Shown: positions 1 to 9,201 of the stretch, piece after piece
Numbering within the stretch: the stretch's first letter is position 1
How the letters are laid out: every line of letters begins with the position of its first letter
DNA from: Streptomyces humicola
GTDB lineage: Bacteria; Actinomycetota; Actinomycetes; Streptomycetales; Streptomycetaceae
Direction of reading: 5' to 3'
Length of the DNA: 64,000 nucleotides
NCBI RefSeq assembly: GCF_024436035.1
Contig: NZ_JANFNG010000016.1
Coordinates: 79,903-143,902 of the forward strand
Notes under the pieces: model-generated
The model's input: only the letters and a program-made list of their open reading frames with translations
Database searches by the model: none
What the model was told of the DNA's origin: nothing
Position numbers and translations under genes: made by a program

Positions 1-232
1 ACTCCTCGGTGATCACCGCGTTGAACTTGAAGCTGGTCTCGCCGGCGCCGCCGTACTCCTCGGGAACCTCGATACCGAAGACGCCGAGTTCGCCGAGCTT
101 GAGGTAGAAGTCGCGCGGCACGCGGCCGGCCTCTTCCCACTCGTGGTACACGGGCGCGACCTCGGTGGCGATGAAGTCGCGGATCGTGGACCGGAACGCC
201 TCGTGATCCTCGTTGAATACCGTGCGCCGCAT
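1..232 (-). CDS. Acyl-CoA dehydrogenase, N-terminal part (cut by window edge)
   Basis: The first 77 residues of an acyl-CoA dehydrogenase, which oxidises acyl-CoA to trans-2-enoyl-CoA with FAD. The visible part begins MRRTVFNEDHEAFR and contains FGIEVPEEYGGAG, the typical N-terminal helical domain ending in the conserved P-E-E-Y-G-G turn. The ATG at 232 has a GGAGG seven bases upstream, which fixes the start. The rest, including FAD-binding and catalytic residues, lies before the window. It is 86 bp downstream of the TetR regulator gene on the same strand, next to a branched-chain acyl-CoA operon, so it probably handles short or branched acyl-CoAs. Substrate cannot be read from this fragment. 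Confidence 0.9.
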   Translation of the reverse strand, partial: MRRTVFNEDHEAFRSTIRDFIATEVAPVYHEWEEAGRVPRDFYLKLGELGVFGIEVPEEYGGAGETSFKFNAVITEE

Positions 233-291
233 GGTGCGCCTCCCTGGAAGCAGGACATCAGCATGAATCAGGCAGCCGTCAGCCAGCCTAC

Positions 292-307
292 CTAAGCAAG
301 CGCTCAG
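292..307. promoter_or_regulatory. 16-bp imperfect palindrome upstream of acyl-CoA dehydrogenase
   Basis: CTAAGCAAGCGCTCAG has 6-bp arms matching at five of six positions around four central bases. It lies 60 bp upstream of the acyl-CoA dehydrogenase start and just after the end of the TetR gene. Shape and place suit a TetR-type operator, but it differs from the GTTAA-type palindromes at 970-1013. If functional it may bind a different regulator. Inference only. Confidence 0.4.
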
Positions 308-318
308 AAAGTTACTTC

Positions 319-945
319 TCAGTTGGCGGATCTGTCCAGGGCTGCGAAGGCGCCGAGTGCGAGGCGGTGCAGCAACGCCCCCGCGGCCTCGCGACCGGGC
401 AGGCCACCCTGCGCCCCGATGTGCGGCCCCAGGTGCGGGGTGGAGTTGAGCAGCCCGAAGACGGCATGGACCGCCGCCCTGACCTCGTCCTCCGGGGCGT
501 CGGGGTGCTCCTTGGCGACGACCTCGACCCACAGCTCCACGTACTGGCGCTGGAGCTGGCGGACGAGTTTGCGGTCGGAGTCCCGCAGGCGGTCGAGCTC
601 CCGGTCGTGCAGGATGATCAATGGGCGGTCGTCGAGGGCGAAGTCGGCGTGGCCGCGGACCAGCGCGTCGAGCGCGGCGGCGGAGTCGGCGGCTTGCGCG
701 ACGCGGCGCTTGCCCTCGGCGAGCAGCCGGCCGCTGATGCCGACGAGCAGCTCGGCGAGCATCGCGTCCTTGCCCGGGAAGTGCCGGTAGAGGCCGGGCC
801 CGCTGATGCCGACGGCGGCTCCGATCTCGTCGACGCCGACGCCGTGGAAGCCGCGCTCGGCGAAGAGCTGAGCGGCCTCGTTGAGGATCTGCTCGCGCCG
901 GGTGGGCCCGGTCCTGGTCGGCTGCGTCGGCTGCGTGGGCTGCAT
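319..945 (-). CDS. accR: TetR-family repressor, AccR-like
   Basis: A 208-residue TetR-family repressor. Residues about 15-60 form the helix-turn-helix (REQILNEAAQLFAERGF, then VGVDEIGAAVGISGPGLYRH); the rest is a helical ligand domain. It is divergent from accD1. Two GTTAA-type palindromes fill the gap. S. avermitilis AccR is reported to bind GTTAA-N6-TTAAC and to control accD1A1-hmgL-fadE, which is the gene set here, so the name rests on operator plus neighbours. The likely ligand is a short-chain acyl-CoA. No clear ribosome site precedes the ATG, but TAGAAT at 954-959 ends 8 bases before it, so the mRNA may be leaderless. The N-terminus repeats QPT three times. Confidence 0.85.
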   Translation of the reverse strand: MQPTQPTQPTRTGPTRREQILNEAAQLFAERGFHGVGVDEIGAAVGISGPGLYRHFPGKDAMLAELLVGISGRLLAEGKRRVAQAADSAAALDALVRGHADFALDDRPLIILHDRELDRLRDSDRKLVRQLQRQYVELWVEVVAKEHPDAPEDEVRAAVHAVFGLLNSTPHLGPHIGAQGGLPGREAAGALLHRLALGAFAALDRSAN

Positions 946-969
946 GGAAATACATTCTAGACAAGGGGC

Positions 970-1013
970 GTTAGCGAGCGTTAACGTGGAGGCGGAAGTT
1001 AACGAGCATTAAC
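970..1013. promoter_or_regulatory. Tandem AccR-type operators between accR and accD1
   Basis: Two 16-bp palindromes, GTTAGCGAGCGTTAAC (970-985) and GTTAACGAGCATTAAC (998-1013), lie 28 bp apart. The second fits GTTAA-N6-TTAAC exactly and the first differs at one base. The first sits just upstream of the accR -10-like TAGAAT, and both precede accD1, so one repressor could control both directions. Confidence 0.75.
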
Positions 1014-1052
1014 ACCACGTGAGGGTCTGAGGGCAAAGGAGCTCGAGGACAC

Positions 1053-2717
1053 ATGCAGGACACCGCACGACCACCTGCGGCGGCGAAGACGGGCGCGCCC
1101 GTGCTGCACAGCGCCGTCGATCCGGCATCGGAGGCATACGCGGCCAATGCCGCGGCCCACGCCGAGCTGTGCGCGCAGTTGCGCGAGAAGCTGGCCGCCG
1201 CGCGGCTCGGCGGGGGCGAGAAGGCGCGCGCCCGGCACACCTCGCGCGGCAAGCTGCTGCCGCGCGACCGTGTCGACGGGCTGCTCGACCCCGGCTCGCC
1301 CTTCCTGGAGCTCTCGCCGCTGGCCGCCGACGGGATGTACGAGGGCCAGGCCCCAGCTGCCGGGCTGATCACCGGGATCGGGCGGGTCGCCGGGCGCGAG
1401 GTGGTCGTGGTGGCCAACGACGCCACGGTCAAGGGCGGCACGTATTACCCCGTCACCGTCAAGAAGCACCTGCGGGCTCAGGAGGTGGCGCTCGACAACC
1501 GGCTGCCGTGCGTCTACCTCGTGGACTCCGGCGGAGCCTTCCTGCCGAGGCAGGACGAGGTGTTCCCGGACCGGGAGCACTTCGGGCGGATCTTCTACAA
1601 CCAGGCGACGATGTCGGCGCGCGGCATACCGCAGATCGCCTCGGTCATGGGCTCGTGCACCGCCGGCGGCGCCTATGTGCCGGCGATGAGCGACGAGGCG
1701 GTGATCGTGCGCGAGCAGGGCACGATCTTCCTCGGCGGCCCTCCCCTGGTGAAGGCGGCGACAGGCGAGGTGGTCACCGCCGAGGAGCTCGGCGGCGGCG
1801 AGGTGCACTCCAGGGTCTCAGGCGTCACCGACCACCTCGCGGAGGACGACGCGCACGCGCTGCGAATCGTGCGCACCATCGTCTCCACCCTGCCGGAGCG
1901 CGGGGCGCTGCCGTGGCCGGTCGCGCCGGCCGAGGAGCCGGCCGTCGATCCCGCCGGGCTGTACGGGGCAGTGCCGGTGGACTCGCGCACCCCCTACGAC
2001 GTGCGCGAGGTGATCGCGCGTCTGGTGGACGGCAGCCGGTTCGCGGAGTTCAAGGTCGAGTACGGCACGACGCTGGTCACCGGCTTCGCGCGACTGCACG
2101 GGCACCCGGTGGGCATCGTCGCCAACAACGGCATTCTCTTCGCCGAATCGGCGCTCAAGGGCGCGCACTTCATCGAGTTGTGCGATCAGCGCGGCATACC
2201 TCTGCTCTTCCTGCAGAACATCTCGGGCTTCATGGTCGGCCGCCAGTACGAGGCGGGCGGCATCGCCAAGCACGGCGCGAAGATGGTCACGGCCGTCGCC
2301 TGCACGCGGGTGCCGAAGCTCACCGTCGTCATCGGCGGCAGCTACGGCGCGGGCAACTACTCGATGTGCGGCCGTGCGTACTCGCCCCGGTTCCTGTGGA
2401 TGTGGCCCAACGCGAAGATCTCCGTGATGGGCGGAGAACAGGCCGCGTCCGTGCTCGCCACCGTCAAGCGCGACCAGATGGAGGCGGCCGGGCAGGAGTG
2501 GCCGGTCGAGGAGGAGGAGCGGTTCAAGGATCCGATCCGCCGCCAGTACGAGACCCAGGGCAACGCCTACTACGCGACGGCCCGGCTGTGGGACGACGGC
2601 GTGATCGACCCGCTGGAGACCCGCACGGTGCTCGGCCTCGCGCTCACCGCGTGCGCCAACGCACCGGTACCGGCGAAGGACCCGTCCGCTCCCGGCTACG
2701 GCGTCTTCCGGATGTAA
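1053..2717 (+). CDS. accD1: Acyl-CoA carboxylase carboxyltransferase (beta) subunit, methylcrotonyl-CoA type
   Basis: A 554-residue biotin-dependent carboxyltransferase. It moves CO2 from carboxybiotin to the acyl-CoA, most likely 3-methylcrotonyl-CoA in leucine breakdown. Both crotonase-like halves are present. The N half has [16 protein letters not shown], an acyl-CoA oxyanion region; the C half has [20 protein letters not shown] and SVMGGEQAA, the form typical of methylcrotonyl-CoA carboxylase beta chains rather than propionyl-CoA ones. Length matches the family. The ATG follows GAGCTCGAGGA. The alpha chain starts 13 bp downstream and HMG-CoA lyase follows, which supports the leucine pathway. 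It should be controlled by the operators at 970-1013. Confidence 0.92.
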   Translation: MQDTARPPAAAKTGAPVLHSAVDPASEAYAANAAAHAELCAQLREKLAAARLGGGEKARARHTSRGKLLPRDRVDGLLDPGSPFLELSPLAADGMYEGQAPAAGLITGIGRVAGREVVVVANDATVKGGTYYPVTVKKHLRAQEVALDNRLPCVYLVDSGGAFLPRQDEVFPDREHFGRIFYNQATMSARGIPQIASVMGSCTAGGAYVPAMSDEAVIVREQGTIFLGGPPLVKAATGEVVTAEELGGGEVHSRVSGVTDHLAEDDAHALRIVRTIVSTLPERGALPWPVAPAEEPAVDPAGLYGAVPVDSRTPYDVREVIARLVDGSRFAEFKVEYGTTLVTGFARLHGHPVGIVANNGILFAESALKGAHFIELCDQRGIPLLFLQNISGFMVGRQYEAGGIAKHGAKMVTAVACTRVPKLTVVIGGSYGAGNYSMCGRAYSPRFLWMWPNAKISVMGGEQAASVLATVKRDQMEAAGQEWPVEEEERFKDPIRRQYETQGNAYYATARLWDDGVIDPLETRTVLGLALTACANAPVPAKDPSAPGYGVFRM

Positions 2718-2730
2718 GGGGGGATCACCA

Positions 2731-4737
2731 GTGTTCGAGACAGTCCTTGTGGCCAACCGGGGCGAGATCGCCGTCCGGGTGATCCGCACACTGCGGCGGA
2801 TCGGGGTGCGCTCGGTGGCCGTGTACAGCGACGCGGACGCCGGGGCCCTGCACGTCGCAGAGGCGGACACGGCGGTGCGCATCGGCCCCGCACCGGCAGT
2901 GGAAAGCTACTTGTCGATACAGCGGCTTCTCGACGCCGCTGCCCGCACCGGCGCACAGGCCGTTCACCCCGGCTACGGGTTCCTCGCCGAGAACCCCGCC
3001 TTCGCACGCGCCTGCCAGGAGGCCGGGCTCGTCTTCATCGGGCCGCCCGCGAGCGCCATCGAGCTCATGGGCGACAAGATCCGCGCCAAGGAGACCGTCC
3101 GGGCGGCCGGTGTGCCCGTCGTGCCCGGCAGCAGCGGAAGCGGCCTGACCGATGCCCAACTCATCGACGCGGCACGGCAGATCGGCACCCCGGTGCTGCT
3201 CAAGCCGTCCGCGGGCGGCGGCGGCAAAGGCATGCGGCTAGTACGGGACGAGGCGCTGCTCGCCGACGAGATCGCCGCGGCGCGGCGTGAGGCGCGCGGC
3301 TCGTTCGGCGACGACACACTGCTCGTCGAGCGATGGATCGACCGGCCACGGCACATCGAGATCCAGGTGCTGGCCGACGCCCACGGCCATGTCGTCCACC
3401 TCGGCGAGCGCGAGTGCTCGTTGCAGCGCCGCCACCAGAAGGTGATCGAGGAGGCACCGAGCGTCCTGCTCGACCAGGCCACGCGTGTGGCGATGGGCGA
3501 GGCCGCGGTGCAGGCCGCCCGCTCCTGCGGCTATGTGGGTGCGGGCACCGTGGAGTTCATCGTCCCCGGCGCGGATCCCGCCGCGTACTGCTTCATGGAG
3601 ATGAACACTCGCCTGCAGGTCGAGCACCCCGTGACGGAGCTGGTCACCGGGCTCGATCTGGTGGAGTGGCAGCTGCGCGTCGCAGCTGGTGAGGAGCTCG
3701 CCTTCGGCCAGCAGGACATCACGCTCACCGGCCATGCGATTGAGGCCCGCATCTGCGCGGAGTCGGCGCGGCTGACCGGAGAGCGGCTGGACTTCCTGCC
3801 CTCGAGCGGGACGGTGCTCGAACTCGACGAGCCGCGAGGCGAAGGCGTGCGCGTCGACTCCGGGCTGCGCACCGGCAGCGAGGTGGGCACGGCCTACGAC
3901 CCGATGCTCTCCAAGATCATCGCCCATGGGCCGGACCGGGCGACCGCACTCCGTAGGCTGCGCGCCGCCCTCGCCGGCACCGTGGTGCTGGGTGTCGACA
4001 CCAACACCGCTTTTCTGAGGCGGCTGCTCGCCCATCCCGCGGTCGTCTCCGGAGATCTCGACACCGGGCTGATCGATCATGAGGCGGTCAGGCTGGTGGA
4101 CTCCGGCATACCCGACGAGGTGTATGCGGCGGCGGCGCTGCTGCGGCACTCAGCGCTGCGTCCCCGCCCGGCGGCCAGCAAGTGGACGGATCCGTTCTCG
4201 GTGCCGAGCGGTTGGCGGCTGGGCGGCGAGCCGGCGTGGACCGTGCACCACCTGCGGGTGCCGGGGCACGAACCGGTGGCGGTACGCGTCCGCGACGGCG
4301 AGGTGCGTGTGGGCGCGGCGGAGCCGGTGCCTGCGGCGCTGGACGTCGACGGGCCAAGAGCCCAGCTGCGCTGGGACGGTGTGACCCATATGTTCCGGCA
4401 CGCCGACGGCTGGCTGGCACGCGACGGCGACTCCTGGCTCCTCAAGGACCACGACCCGGTCGAGGCGGCGCTCAGCGGGGGCGCGGCCGCCGCCCACGCC
4501 GGGACGCTCACGGCGCCGATGCCCGGCACGGTCACCGTCGTCAAGGTCGCCCCGGGCGACACCGTGACCACCGGGCAGAGCCTGCTCGTCGTCGAGGCCA
4601 TGAAGATGGAGCACGTCATCGCCGCTCCACACGACGGCACGGTCACGGAGATCGACATCACCCCGGGCTCGACGGTCGCCATGGACCAAGTGCTCGCCGT
4701 CGTCACCCCGGCCGCCCCCGCGGAGGAGGAGTCATGA
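2731..4737 (+). CDS. accA1: Acyl-CoA carboxylase alpha subunit (biotin carboxylase + BCCP)
   Basis: A 668-residue alpha chain that carboxylates its own biotin using ATP and bicarbonate. Residues 1-450 are the biotin carboxylase: VLVANRGEIAVRVIR at the N-terminus, the glycine-rich ATP-grasp loop KPSAGGGGKGMRLV, and ECSLQRRHQK. The C-terminal biotinyl domain ends with VVEAMKMEH, the biotinylated lysine being near residue 625. The start is GTG, with AAGGGGGG upstream. It overlaps the hmgL start (ATGA), so the two are translationally coupled. Together with AccD1 it forms the complex expected to be methylcrotonyl-CoA carboxylase; I infer the substrate from neighbours and from the beta subunit. Confidence 0.92.
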   Translation: MFETVLVANRGEIAVRVIRTLRRIGVRSVAVYSDADAGALHVAEADTAVRIGPAPAVESYLSIQRLLDAAARTGAQAVHPGYGFLAENPAFARACQEAGLVFIGPPASAIELMGDKIRAKETVRAAGVPVVPGSSGSGLTDAQLIDAARQIGTPVLLKPSAGGGGKGMRLVRDEALLADEIAAARREARGSFGDDTLLVERWIDRPRHIEIQVLADAHGHVVHLGERECSLQRRHQKVIEEAPSVLLDQATRVAMGEAAVQAARSCGYVGAGTVEFIVPGADPAAYCFMEMNTRLQVEHPVTELVTGLDLVEWQLRVAAGEELAFGQQDITLTGHAIEARICAESARLTGERLDFLPSSGTVLELDEPRGEGVRVDSGLRTGSEVGTAYDPMLSKIIAHGPDRATALRRLRAALAGTVVLGVDTNTAFLRRLLAHPAVVSGDLDTGLIDHEAVRLVDSGIPDEVYAAAALLRHSALRPRPAASKWTDPFSVPSGWRLGGEPAWTVHHLRVPGHEPVAVRVRDGEVRVGAAEPVPAALDVDGPRAQLRWDGVTHMFRHADGWLARDGDSWLLKDHDPVEAALSGGAAAAHAGTLTAPMPGTVTVVKVAPGDTVTTGQSLLVVEAMKMEHVIAAPHDGTVTEIDITPGSTVAMDQVLAVVTPAAPAEEES

Positions 4738-5756
4738 CCGCCCACCCCTCGCCCGGCCTCCCACCCGTCGCCCACCGCCACCCTCAACAGGCCTCCGGGC
4801 TGCCAATCCCCGATGGCCTGCCCATGGCGTTCCCGGCCGACGACATGCCGGACCGGATCCGTATTCACGAGGTCGGCCCGCGCGACGGCCTGCAGAACGA
4901 GAAGACGGTCGTGCCGACGCCCGTGAAGGCGGAGTTCATCCGCCGGCTCGCGGACGCGGGGCTGCGCACCATCGAGGCGACGAGCTTCGTGCACCCCAAA
5001 TGGGTGCCTCAACTCGCCGACGCCGAGCGGTTGATGGCGATGCTTGACGGCGTCGAGGCCAGGCTGCCGGTGCTCGTCCCCAACGAGCGGGGCCTGGAGC
5101 GCGCCCTGGCGCTGGGCGTCCGGGAGATCGCCGTCTTCGGCAGCGCCACGGAGTCGTTCGCCAAGGCCAACCTCAACCGCAGCGTGGACGAGTCGCTCGC
5201 CATGTTCGAGCCGGTGGTGGCCCGGGCCCGGGACGCGGGCGCGAGTGTGCGCGGCTACCTGTCGATGTGCTTCGGCGACCCCTGGGAGGGTCCGGTGCCC
5301 GTCGCGCAGGTCGTCGGCGTCGCCCGCCGCCTGTTCGACCTCGGGTGCACCGAGCTCAGCCTGGGCGACACGATCGGCGTCGCCACCCCCGGCCATGTCA
5401 CGGAGCTGCTGGTCTCGCTCCACCAGGTGGGAATCTCGGCAGACCACCTCGCCGTGCACTTCCACGACACCTACGGCCAGGCACTCGCCAACACCCTGTC
5501 CGCCCTCCAGTCGGGCGTCACCACCGTGGACGCCTCGGCCGGCGGGATCGGCGGCTGCCCCTACGCCAAGAGCGCCACGGGCAATCTCGCCACCGAAGAC
5601 CTCGTGTGGATGCTGAACGGTCTCGGCATCGACACCGGGGTCGACCTCGACCGCCTCACCGCCACCAGCGTGTGGATGGCGGACCACCTGGGCCGGCCGA
5701 GCCCGTCCCGCACCGTTCGCGCCCTCTCCCACGAGGACTCCCACGAGGAGCAGTGA
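4734..5756 (+). CDS. hmgL: Hydroxymethylglutaryl-CoA lyase
   Basis: A 340-residue DRE-TIM metallolyase that splits HMG-CoA into acetoacetate and acetyl-CoA, the last step of leucine breakdown. IRIHEVGPRDGLQNE is the metal-binding N-terminal signature (R-D-G-L-Q-N). HFHDTYGQALAN carries the two metal-ligand histidines, and GGIGGCPYAKSATGN contains the catalytic cysteine near residue 274. The ATG overlaps the stop of accA1 by four bases, preceded by GGAGGAG, so this start is secure although the frame stays open far upstream. An N-terminal stretch of about 35 residues rich in Pro and His precedes the barrel and looks disordered. Confidence 0.93.
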   Translation: MTAHPSPGLPPVAHRHPQQASGLPIPDGLPMAFPADDMPDRIRIHEVGPRDGLQNEKTVVPTPVKAEFIRRLADAGLRTIEATSFVHPKWVPQLADAERLMAMLDGVEARLPVLVPNERGLERALALGVREIAVFGSATESFAKANLNRSVDESLAMFEPVVARARDAGASVRGYLSMCFGDPWEGPVPVAQVVGVARRLFDLGCTELSLGDTIGVATPGHVTELLVSLHQVGISADHLAVHFHDTYGQALANTLSALQSGVTTVDASAGGIGGCPYAKSATGNLATEDLVWMLNGLGIDTGVDLDRLTATSVWMADHLGRPSPSRTVRALSHEDSHEEQ

Positions 5757-5760
5757 CACC

Positions 5761-6927
5761 ATGACCATCGACCACCGGCTGCCTGCCGAATACGAGGAAC
5801 TGCGCCGCACCGTCGAGGAGTTCGCCCACGAGGTCGTCGCCCCGAAGATCGGCGAGTTCTACGAGCACCACGAGTTCCCGTACGAGATCGTGCGGGAGAT
5901 GGGCCGCATGGGCCTGTTCGGGCTTCCGTTCCCCGAGGAGTACGGCGGGATGGCCGGCGACTATTTCGCGCTGTGTCTCGCGCTGGAGGAGTTGGCGAGG
6001 GTCGATTCGTCGGTGGCGATAACCCTGGAGGCAGGCGTGTCGCTGGGCGCGATGCCCATCTTCCGCTTCGGTACCGAGGCCCAGAAGAACCAGTGGCTGC
6101 CGAAGCTGTGCTCGGGCGAGCTGCTCGGCGCGTTCGGCCTCACCGAGCCGGAGTGCGGTTCCGACGCCGGCGGCACGCGCACCACGGCACGGCTCGACGA
6201 GGAGACCGGCGAGTGGGTGATCAACGGCACCAAGTGCTTCATCACCAACTCGGGTACGGAGATCACCGGTCTGGTGACGGTGACGGCGGTGACCGGCCGG
6301 AAGCCGGACGGGCGGCCGGAGATCTCCTCGATCATCGTGCCGTCCGGCACCCCTGGCTTCACGGTGGCACCGCCGTACTCGAAGGTCGGCTGGAACGCGT
6401 CCGACACCCGTGAACTCTCCTTCGCCGACTGCCGCGTCCCGGCTGCCAATCTGCTGGGCGAACCAGGACGCGGCTATGCCCAGTTCCTGCGGATCCTGGA
6501 CGAGGGGCGGATAGCGATATCCGCGCTCGCCACCGGTCTGGCGCAGGGCTGCGTGGACGAGTCGGTGACGTATGCCAAGACGCGTCAGGCGTTCGGCAAG
6601 CCCATCGGTGACAACCAGGCGATCCAGTTCAAGCTGGCCGACATGGAGATGCGTGCCCACACCGCTCGGCTCGCCTGGCGCGATGCCGCATCCCGGCTGC
6701 TGCACGGCGATCCGTTCAAGAAGGAGGCGGCGCTTGCCAAGCTGTACTCCTCCGAGATCGCGGTCACCAACGCGCGCGAGGCGACGCAGATCCACGGCGG
6801 CTACGGCTTCATGAACGAGTACCCCGTGGCCCGTTTCTGGCGGGATTCGAAGATATTGGAGATTGGCGAGGGCACGAGCGAGGTGCAGCGCATGCTGATC
6901 GCGCGTGAGCTGGGTCTCACCGCGTAG
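5761..6927 (+). CDS. acdH: Acyl-CoA dehydrogenase (AcdH type)
   Basis: A 388-residue FAD-dependent acyl-CoA dehydrogenase of full length. FGLTEPECGSDAGGTRT is the acyl-CoA/FAD signature, and QIHGGYGFMNEYPV leads to ILEIGEGTSEVQR. The catalytic base is the glutamate in IGEGTSE (near residue 370), the place used by short- and medium-chain enzymes; human isovaleryl-CoA dehydrogenase carries its base elsewhere. AcdH of S. coelicolor and S. avermitilis is linked to branched-chain acyl-CoA oxidation, which fits the operon. It is 4 bp after hmgL and is the last gene before a strong hairpin. Leucine-derived isovaleryl-CoA is the likely main substrate, by context. Confidence 0.9.
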   Translation: MTIDHRLPAEYEELRRTVEEFAHEVVAPKIGEFYEHHEFPYEIVREMGRMGLFGLPFPEEYGGMAGDYFALCLALEELARVDSSVAITLEAGVSLGAMPIFRFGTEAQKNQWLPKLCSGELLGAFGLTEPECGSDAGGTRTTARLDEETGEWVINGTKCFITNSGTEITGLVTVTAVTGRKPDGRPEISSIIVPSGTPGFTVAPPYSKVGWNASDTRELSFADCRVPAANLLGEPGRGYAQFLRILDEGRIAISALATGLAQGCVDESVTYAKTRQAFGKPIGDNQAIQFKLADMEMRAHTARLAWRDAASRLLHGDPFKKEAALAKLYSSEIAVTNAREATQIHGGYGFMNEYPVARFWRDSKILEIGEGTSEVQRMLIARELGLTA

Positions 6928-6955
6928 GCCGGAGACAGGCTCGGAAACCCAGGAG

Positions 6956-6977
6956 TCCTGCCCGAAATCGGGCAGGA
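6956..6977 (+). terminator. Hairpin terminator after acdH
   Basis: TCCTGCCCG and CGGGCAGGA form a perfect 9-bp stem with a 4-base AAAT loop, followed by TTCTT. It lies 28 bp after the acdH stop and should end the acc-hmgL-acdH transcript. Confidence 0.75.
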
Positions 6978-7016
6978 TTCTTGCGAACCACCTCCTGCCT
7001 CCCGCAGGATCAAGCG

Positions 7017-7292
7017 GTGCTCGAACGCCGGAGTCCGCACGAGGACCTCATCGACCACCTGATGCGCACCACGCCGCTGCACCGCGGCGAGGCCGCACGG
7101 GTGGTGCTCGACGTCCTCGCGTACTTCGACGAGTCGACCGAGGAGTACGTACGCCGTCGCCACCGCGAGCTGCAGTCCGGCGGACTTGCGAACCCGGAGA
7201 TCTTCGAGCGGATCACCGAGGAGCTGCCGCATCGCGCGGTGGCGCCGCCGGAGCTCTCGCTGCGCCAACTGCGCCGCATCGTCTACGGCTGA
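7017..7292 (+). CDS. Small conserved-looking protein upstream of glmS
   Basis: A 91-residue soluble protein of unknown function. The GTG start has an AGGA nine bases upstream. The frame is open a little further up to a TTG at 6981, but that has no ribosome site. The sequence is charged and helical (SPHEDLIDHLMRTTPLHRGE, then YFDESTEEYVRRRHRELQ) and ends with LSLRQLRRIVYG. No signal peptide, membrane segment or cysteine pair is visible. It ends 41 bp before glmS in the same direction and may be co-transcribed with it. I do not recognise a domain. Confidence 0.7.
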   Translation: MLERRSPHEDLIDHLMRTTPLHRGEAARVVLDVLAYFDESTEEYVRRRHRELQSGGLANPEIFERITEELPHRAVAPPELSLRQLRRIVYG

Positions 7293-7333
7293 GCCGGCTC
7301 AGCCTGCCGATCCCACAGGGAGGAACCGCGTTC

Positions 7334-9157
7334 ATGTGCGGAATTGTCGGATACATCGGGAAACGTGACGCTGCCCCGCTTCTGCTGGAGGGGCTGCAGC
7401 GGCTGGAGTACCGCGGTTACGACTCCGCCGGGGTCGCCGTGAGCGGCAAATCGGGGGCGCTGAAGACGGTCAAGGCCAAGGGCCGGGTGCGTGACCTCGA
7501 ATCCCGCCTTCCGAAGCGTTTCGCCGGCACCACCGGCATCGCCCACACCCGCTGGGCCACCCACGGAGCCCCCAGTGACGACAACGCGCACCCGCACATG
7601 GACCCCGACGGCGTCGTCGCCGTGGTGCACAACGGCATCATCGACAACGCCCCGGAACTGCGGGCGAAGCTGACCGCCGACGGCGTCGAGTTCGCCTCGG
7701 AGACCGACACCGAGGTGCTCACCCACCTGATCGCCCGCTCCGAGGCCGACTCCCTCGAAGCGCGCGTCCGGGAGGCCCTGGCGCGCGTCGAGGGCACCTA
7801 CGGCATCGCGGTGCTGCACGCCTCCTTCCCCGACCGCATCGTCGTCGCCCGCAACGGCTCGCCCGTCGTCCTCGGCATCGGCGAGAACGAGATGTTCGTC
7901 GCCTCCGACGTGGCCGCCCTGGTCCGCCACACCCGCCAGGTGGTCACCCTCGACGACGGCGAGATGGCCACGCTCAAGGCCGGCGAGTACCGCACGTACA
8001 CGACCGAGGGCAGCCGCACCTCCGGCTCGCCGACCACCATCGAGGGCGAGGCGGCCGACCCCGGGGCCTGGGACATCGGAGGCCACGAGCACTACATGCA
8101 CAAGGAGATCTGCGAGCAGCCGGACGCGGTGGACCGGGTGCTGCGCGGGCGCATCGACGACCGGTTCGCCACCGTCCACCTCGGCGGCCTCGGCATCGAC
8201 GCCCGCGAGGCGCGCGGAGTGCGCAGGGTGAAGATCCTCGGCTGCGGCTCGGCGTTCCATGCGGGCCAGATCGGCGCCCAGCTGATCGAGGAGCTCGCGC
8301 GCATCCCCGCCGACGCCGAACCCGCGAGCGAGTTCCGCTACCGCAATCCCGTCGTCGATCCCGACACCCTCTATATCGCCGTCAGCCAGTCGGGTGAGAC
8401 CTACGACACACTCGCCGCCGTCCAGGAGCTCAAGCGCAAGGGCGCCTGCGTCCTCGGCGTGGTCAATGTGGTCGGCAGCGCGATCGCCCGGGAGGCGGAC
8501 GGCGGGATGTACGTGCACGCCGGACCCGAGGTCTGCGTCGTGTCCACCAAGTGCTTCACCAACACCGCCGTCGCCTTCGCTCTGCTCGCCCTCCACCTCG
8601 GCCGGGTGCGGGATCTGTCGGTCGCCGACGGCAAGCGGATCATCGCAGGGCTGCGCCGGCTACCCGCACAGATCGCGGAGATCCTGAGCGCCGAGGAGGA
8701 AATCAAGAAGCTCGCGCACTCCTACGCGGACGCCCGCAGCATGATGTTCGTCGGCCGCGTGCGCGGCTACCCGGTCGCCCGTGAGGCCTCGCTGAAGCTC
8801 AAGGAGGTCTCCTACGTCCACGCGGAGGCCTATCCGGCCTCCGAGCTCAAGCACGGGCCGCTGGCGCTCATCGAGCCCGATGTGCCGTCCGTCGCGATCG
8901 TGCCGGACGACGAGCTGCTGGAGAAGAACCGGGCGACGCTCGAGGAGATCAAGGCGCGCCACGGCCGGATCCTGGCCGTGGCCCACGCGCCGCAGGAGGC
9001 GGCGGACGACACGATCGTGGTGCCGCACAACGAGCCCGAGCTCGACCCGGTGCTGCTCGGGATCCCGCTGCAGCTGCTGGCGTACCACGCCGCGCTCGCG
9101 CTCGGCCGCGACATCGACAAGCCGCGCAATCTCGCTAAGTCGGTCACCGTGGAGTAG
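7334..9157 (+). CDS. glmS: Glutamine-fructose-6-phosphate aminotransferase
   Basis: A 607-residue GlmS, which makes glucosamine-6-phosphate from fructose-6-phosphate and glutamine, the first step to UDP-GlcNAc and peptidoglycan. MCGIVGYIG gives the N-terminal nucleophile Cys2; TRWATHG and HNGIIDN are glutaminase-domain motifs. Two SIS domains follow, with SQSGETYDT in the first, and the C-terminus is PRNLAKSVTVE. The frame is open far upstream, but only this ATG exposes Cys2, and it has AGGGAGGAA upstream. S. coelicolor carries a second glmS close to adpA, which matches this place. No ribozyme or riboswitch is visible in the short leader. Confidence 0.95.
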   Translation: MCGIVGYIGKRDAAPLLLEGLQRLEYRGYDSAGVAVSGKSGALKTVKAKGRVRDLESRLPKRFAGTTGIAHTRWATHGAPSDDNAHPHMDPDGVVAVVHNGIIDNAPELRAKLTADGVEFASETDTEVLTHLIARSEADSLEARVREALARVEGTYGIAVLHASFPDRIVVARNGSPVVLGIGENEMFVASDVAALVRHTRQVVTLDDGEMATLKAGEYRTYTTEGSRTSGSPTTIEGEAADPGAWDIGGHEHYMHKEICEQPDAVDRVLRGRIDDRFATVHLGGLGIDAREARGVRRVKILGCGSAFHAGQIGAQLIEELARIPADAEPASEFRYRNPVVDPDTLYIAVSQSGETYDTLAAVQELKRKGACVLGVVNVVGSAIAREADGGMYVHAGPEVCVVSTKCFTNTAVAFALLALHLGRVRDLSVADGKRIIAGLRRLPAQIAEILSAEEEIKKLAHSYADARSMMFVGRVRGYPVAREASLKLKEVSYVHAEAYPASELKHGPLALIEPDVPSVAIVPDDELLEKNRATLEEIKARHGRILAVAHAPQEAADDTIVVPHNEPELDPVLLGIPLQLLAYHAALALGRDIDKPRNLAKSVTVE

Positions 9158-9201
9158 GGAAGGCGTGCGGGGTACGGGCGGGATACGCCGCCGGCGTCAT
9201 C

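Noticed and set aside
1169..2782. A 537-codon plus-strand frame inside accD1
   Set aside because: It is an out-of-frame reading of the carboxyltransferase gene, with Arg/Gly/Ala composition and no ribosome site.
4077..5810. A 577-codon minus-strand frame opposite accA1-hmgL
   Set aside because: It is antisense to two well-supported genes and has no domain signature.
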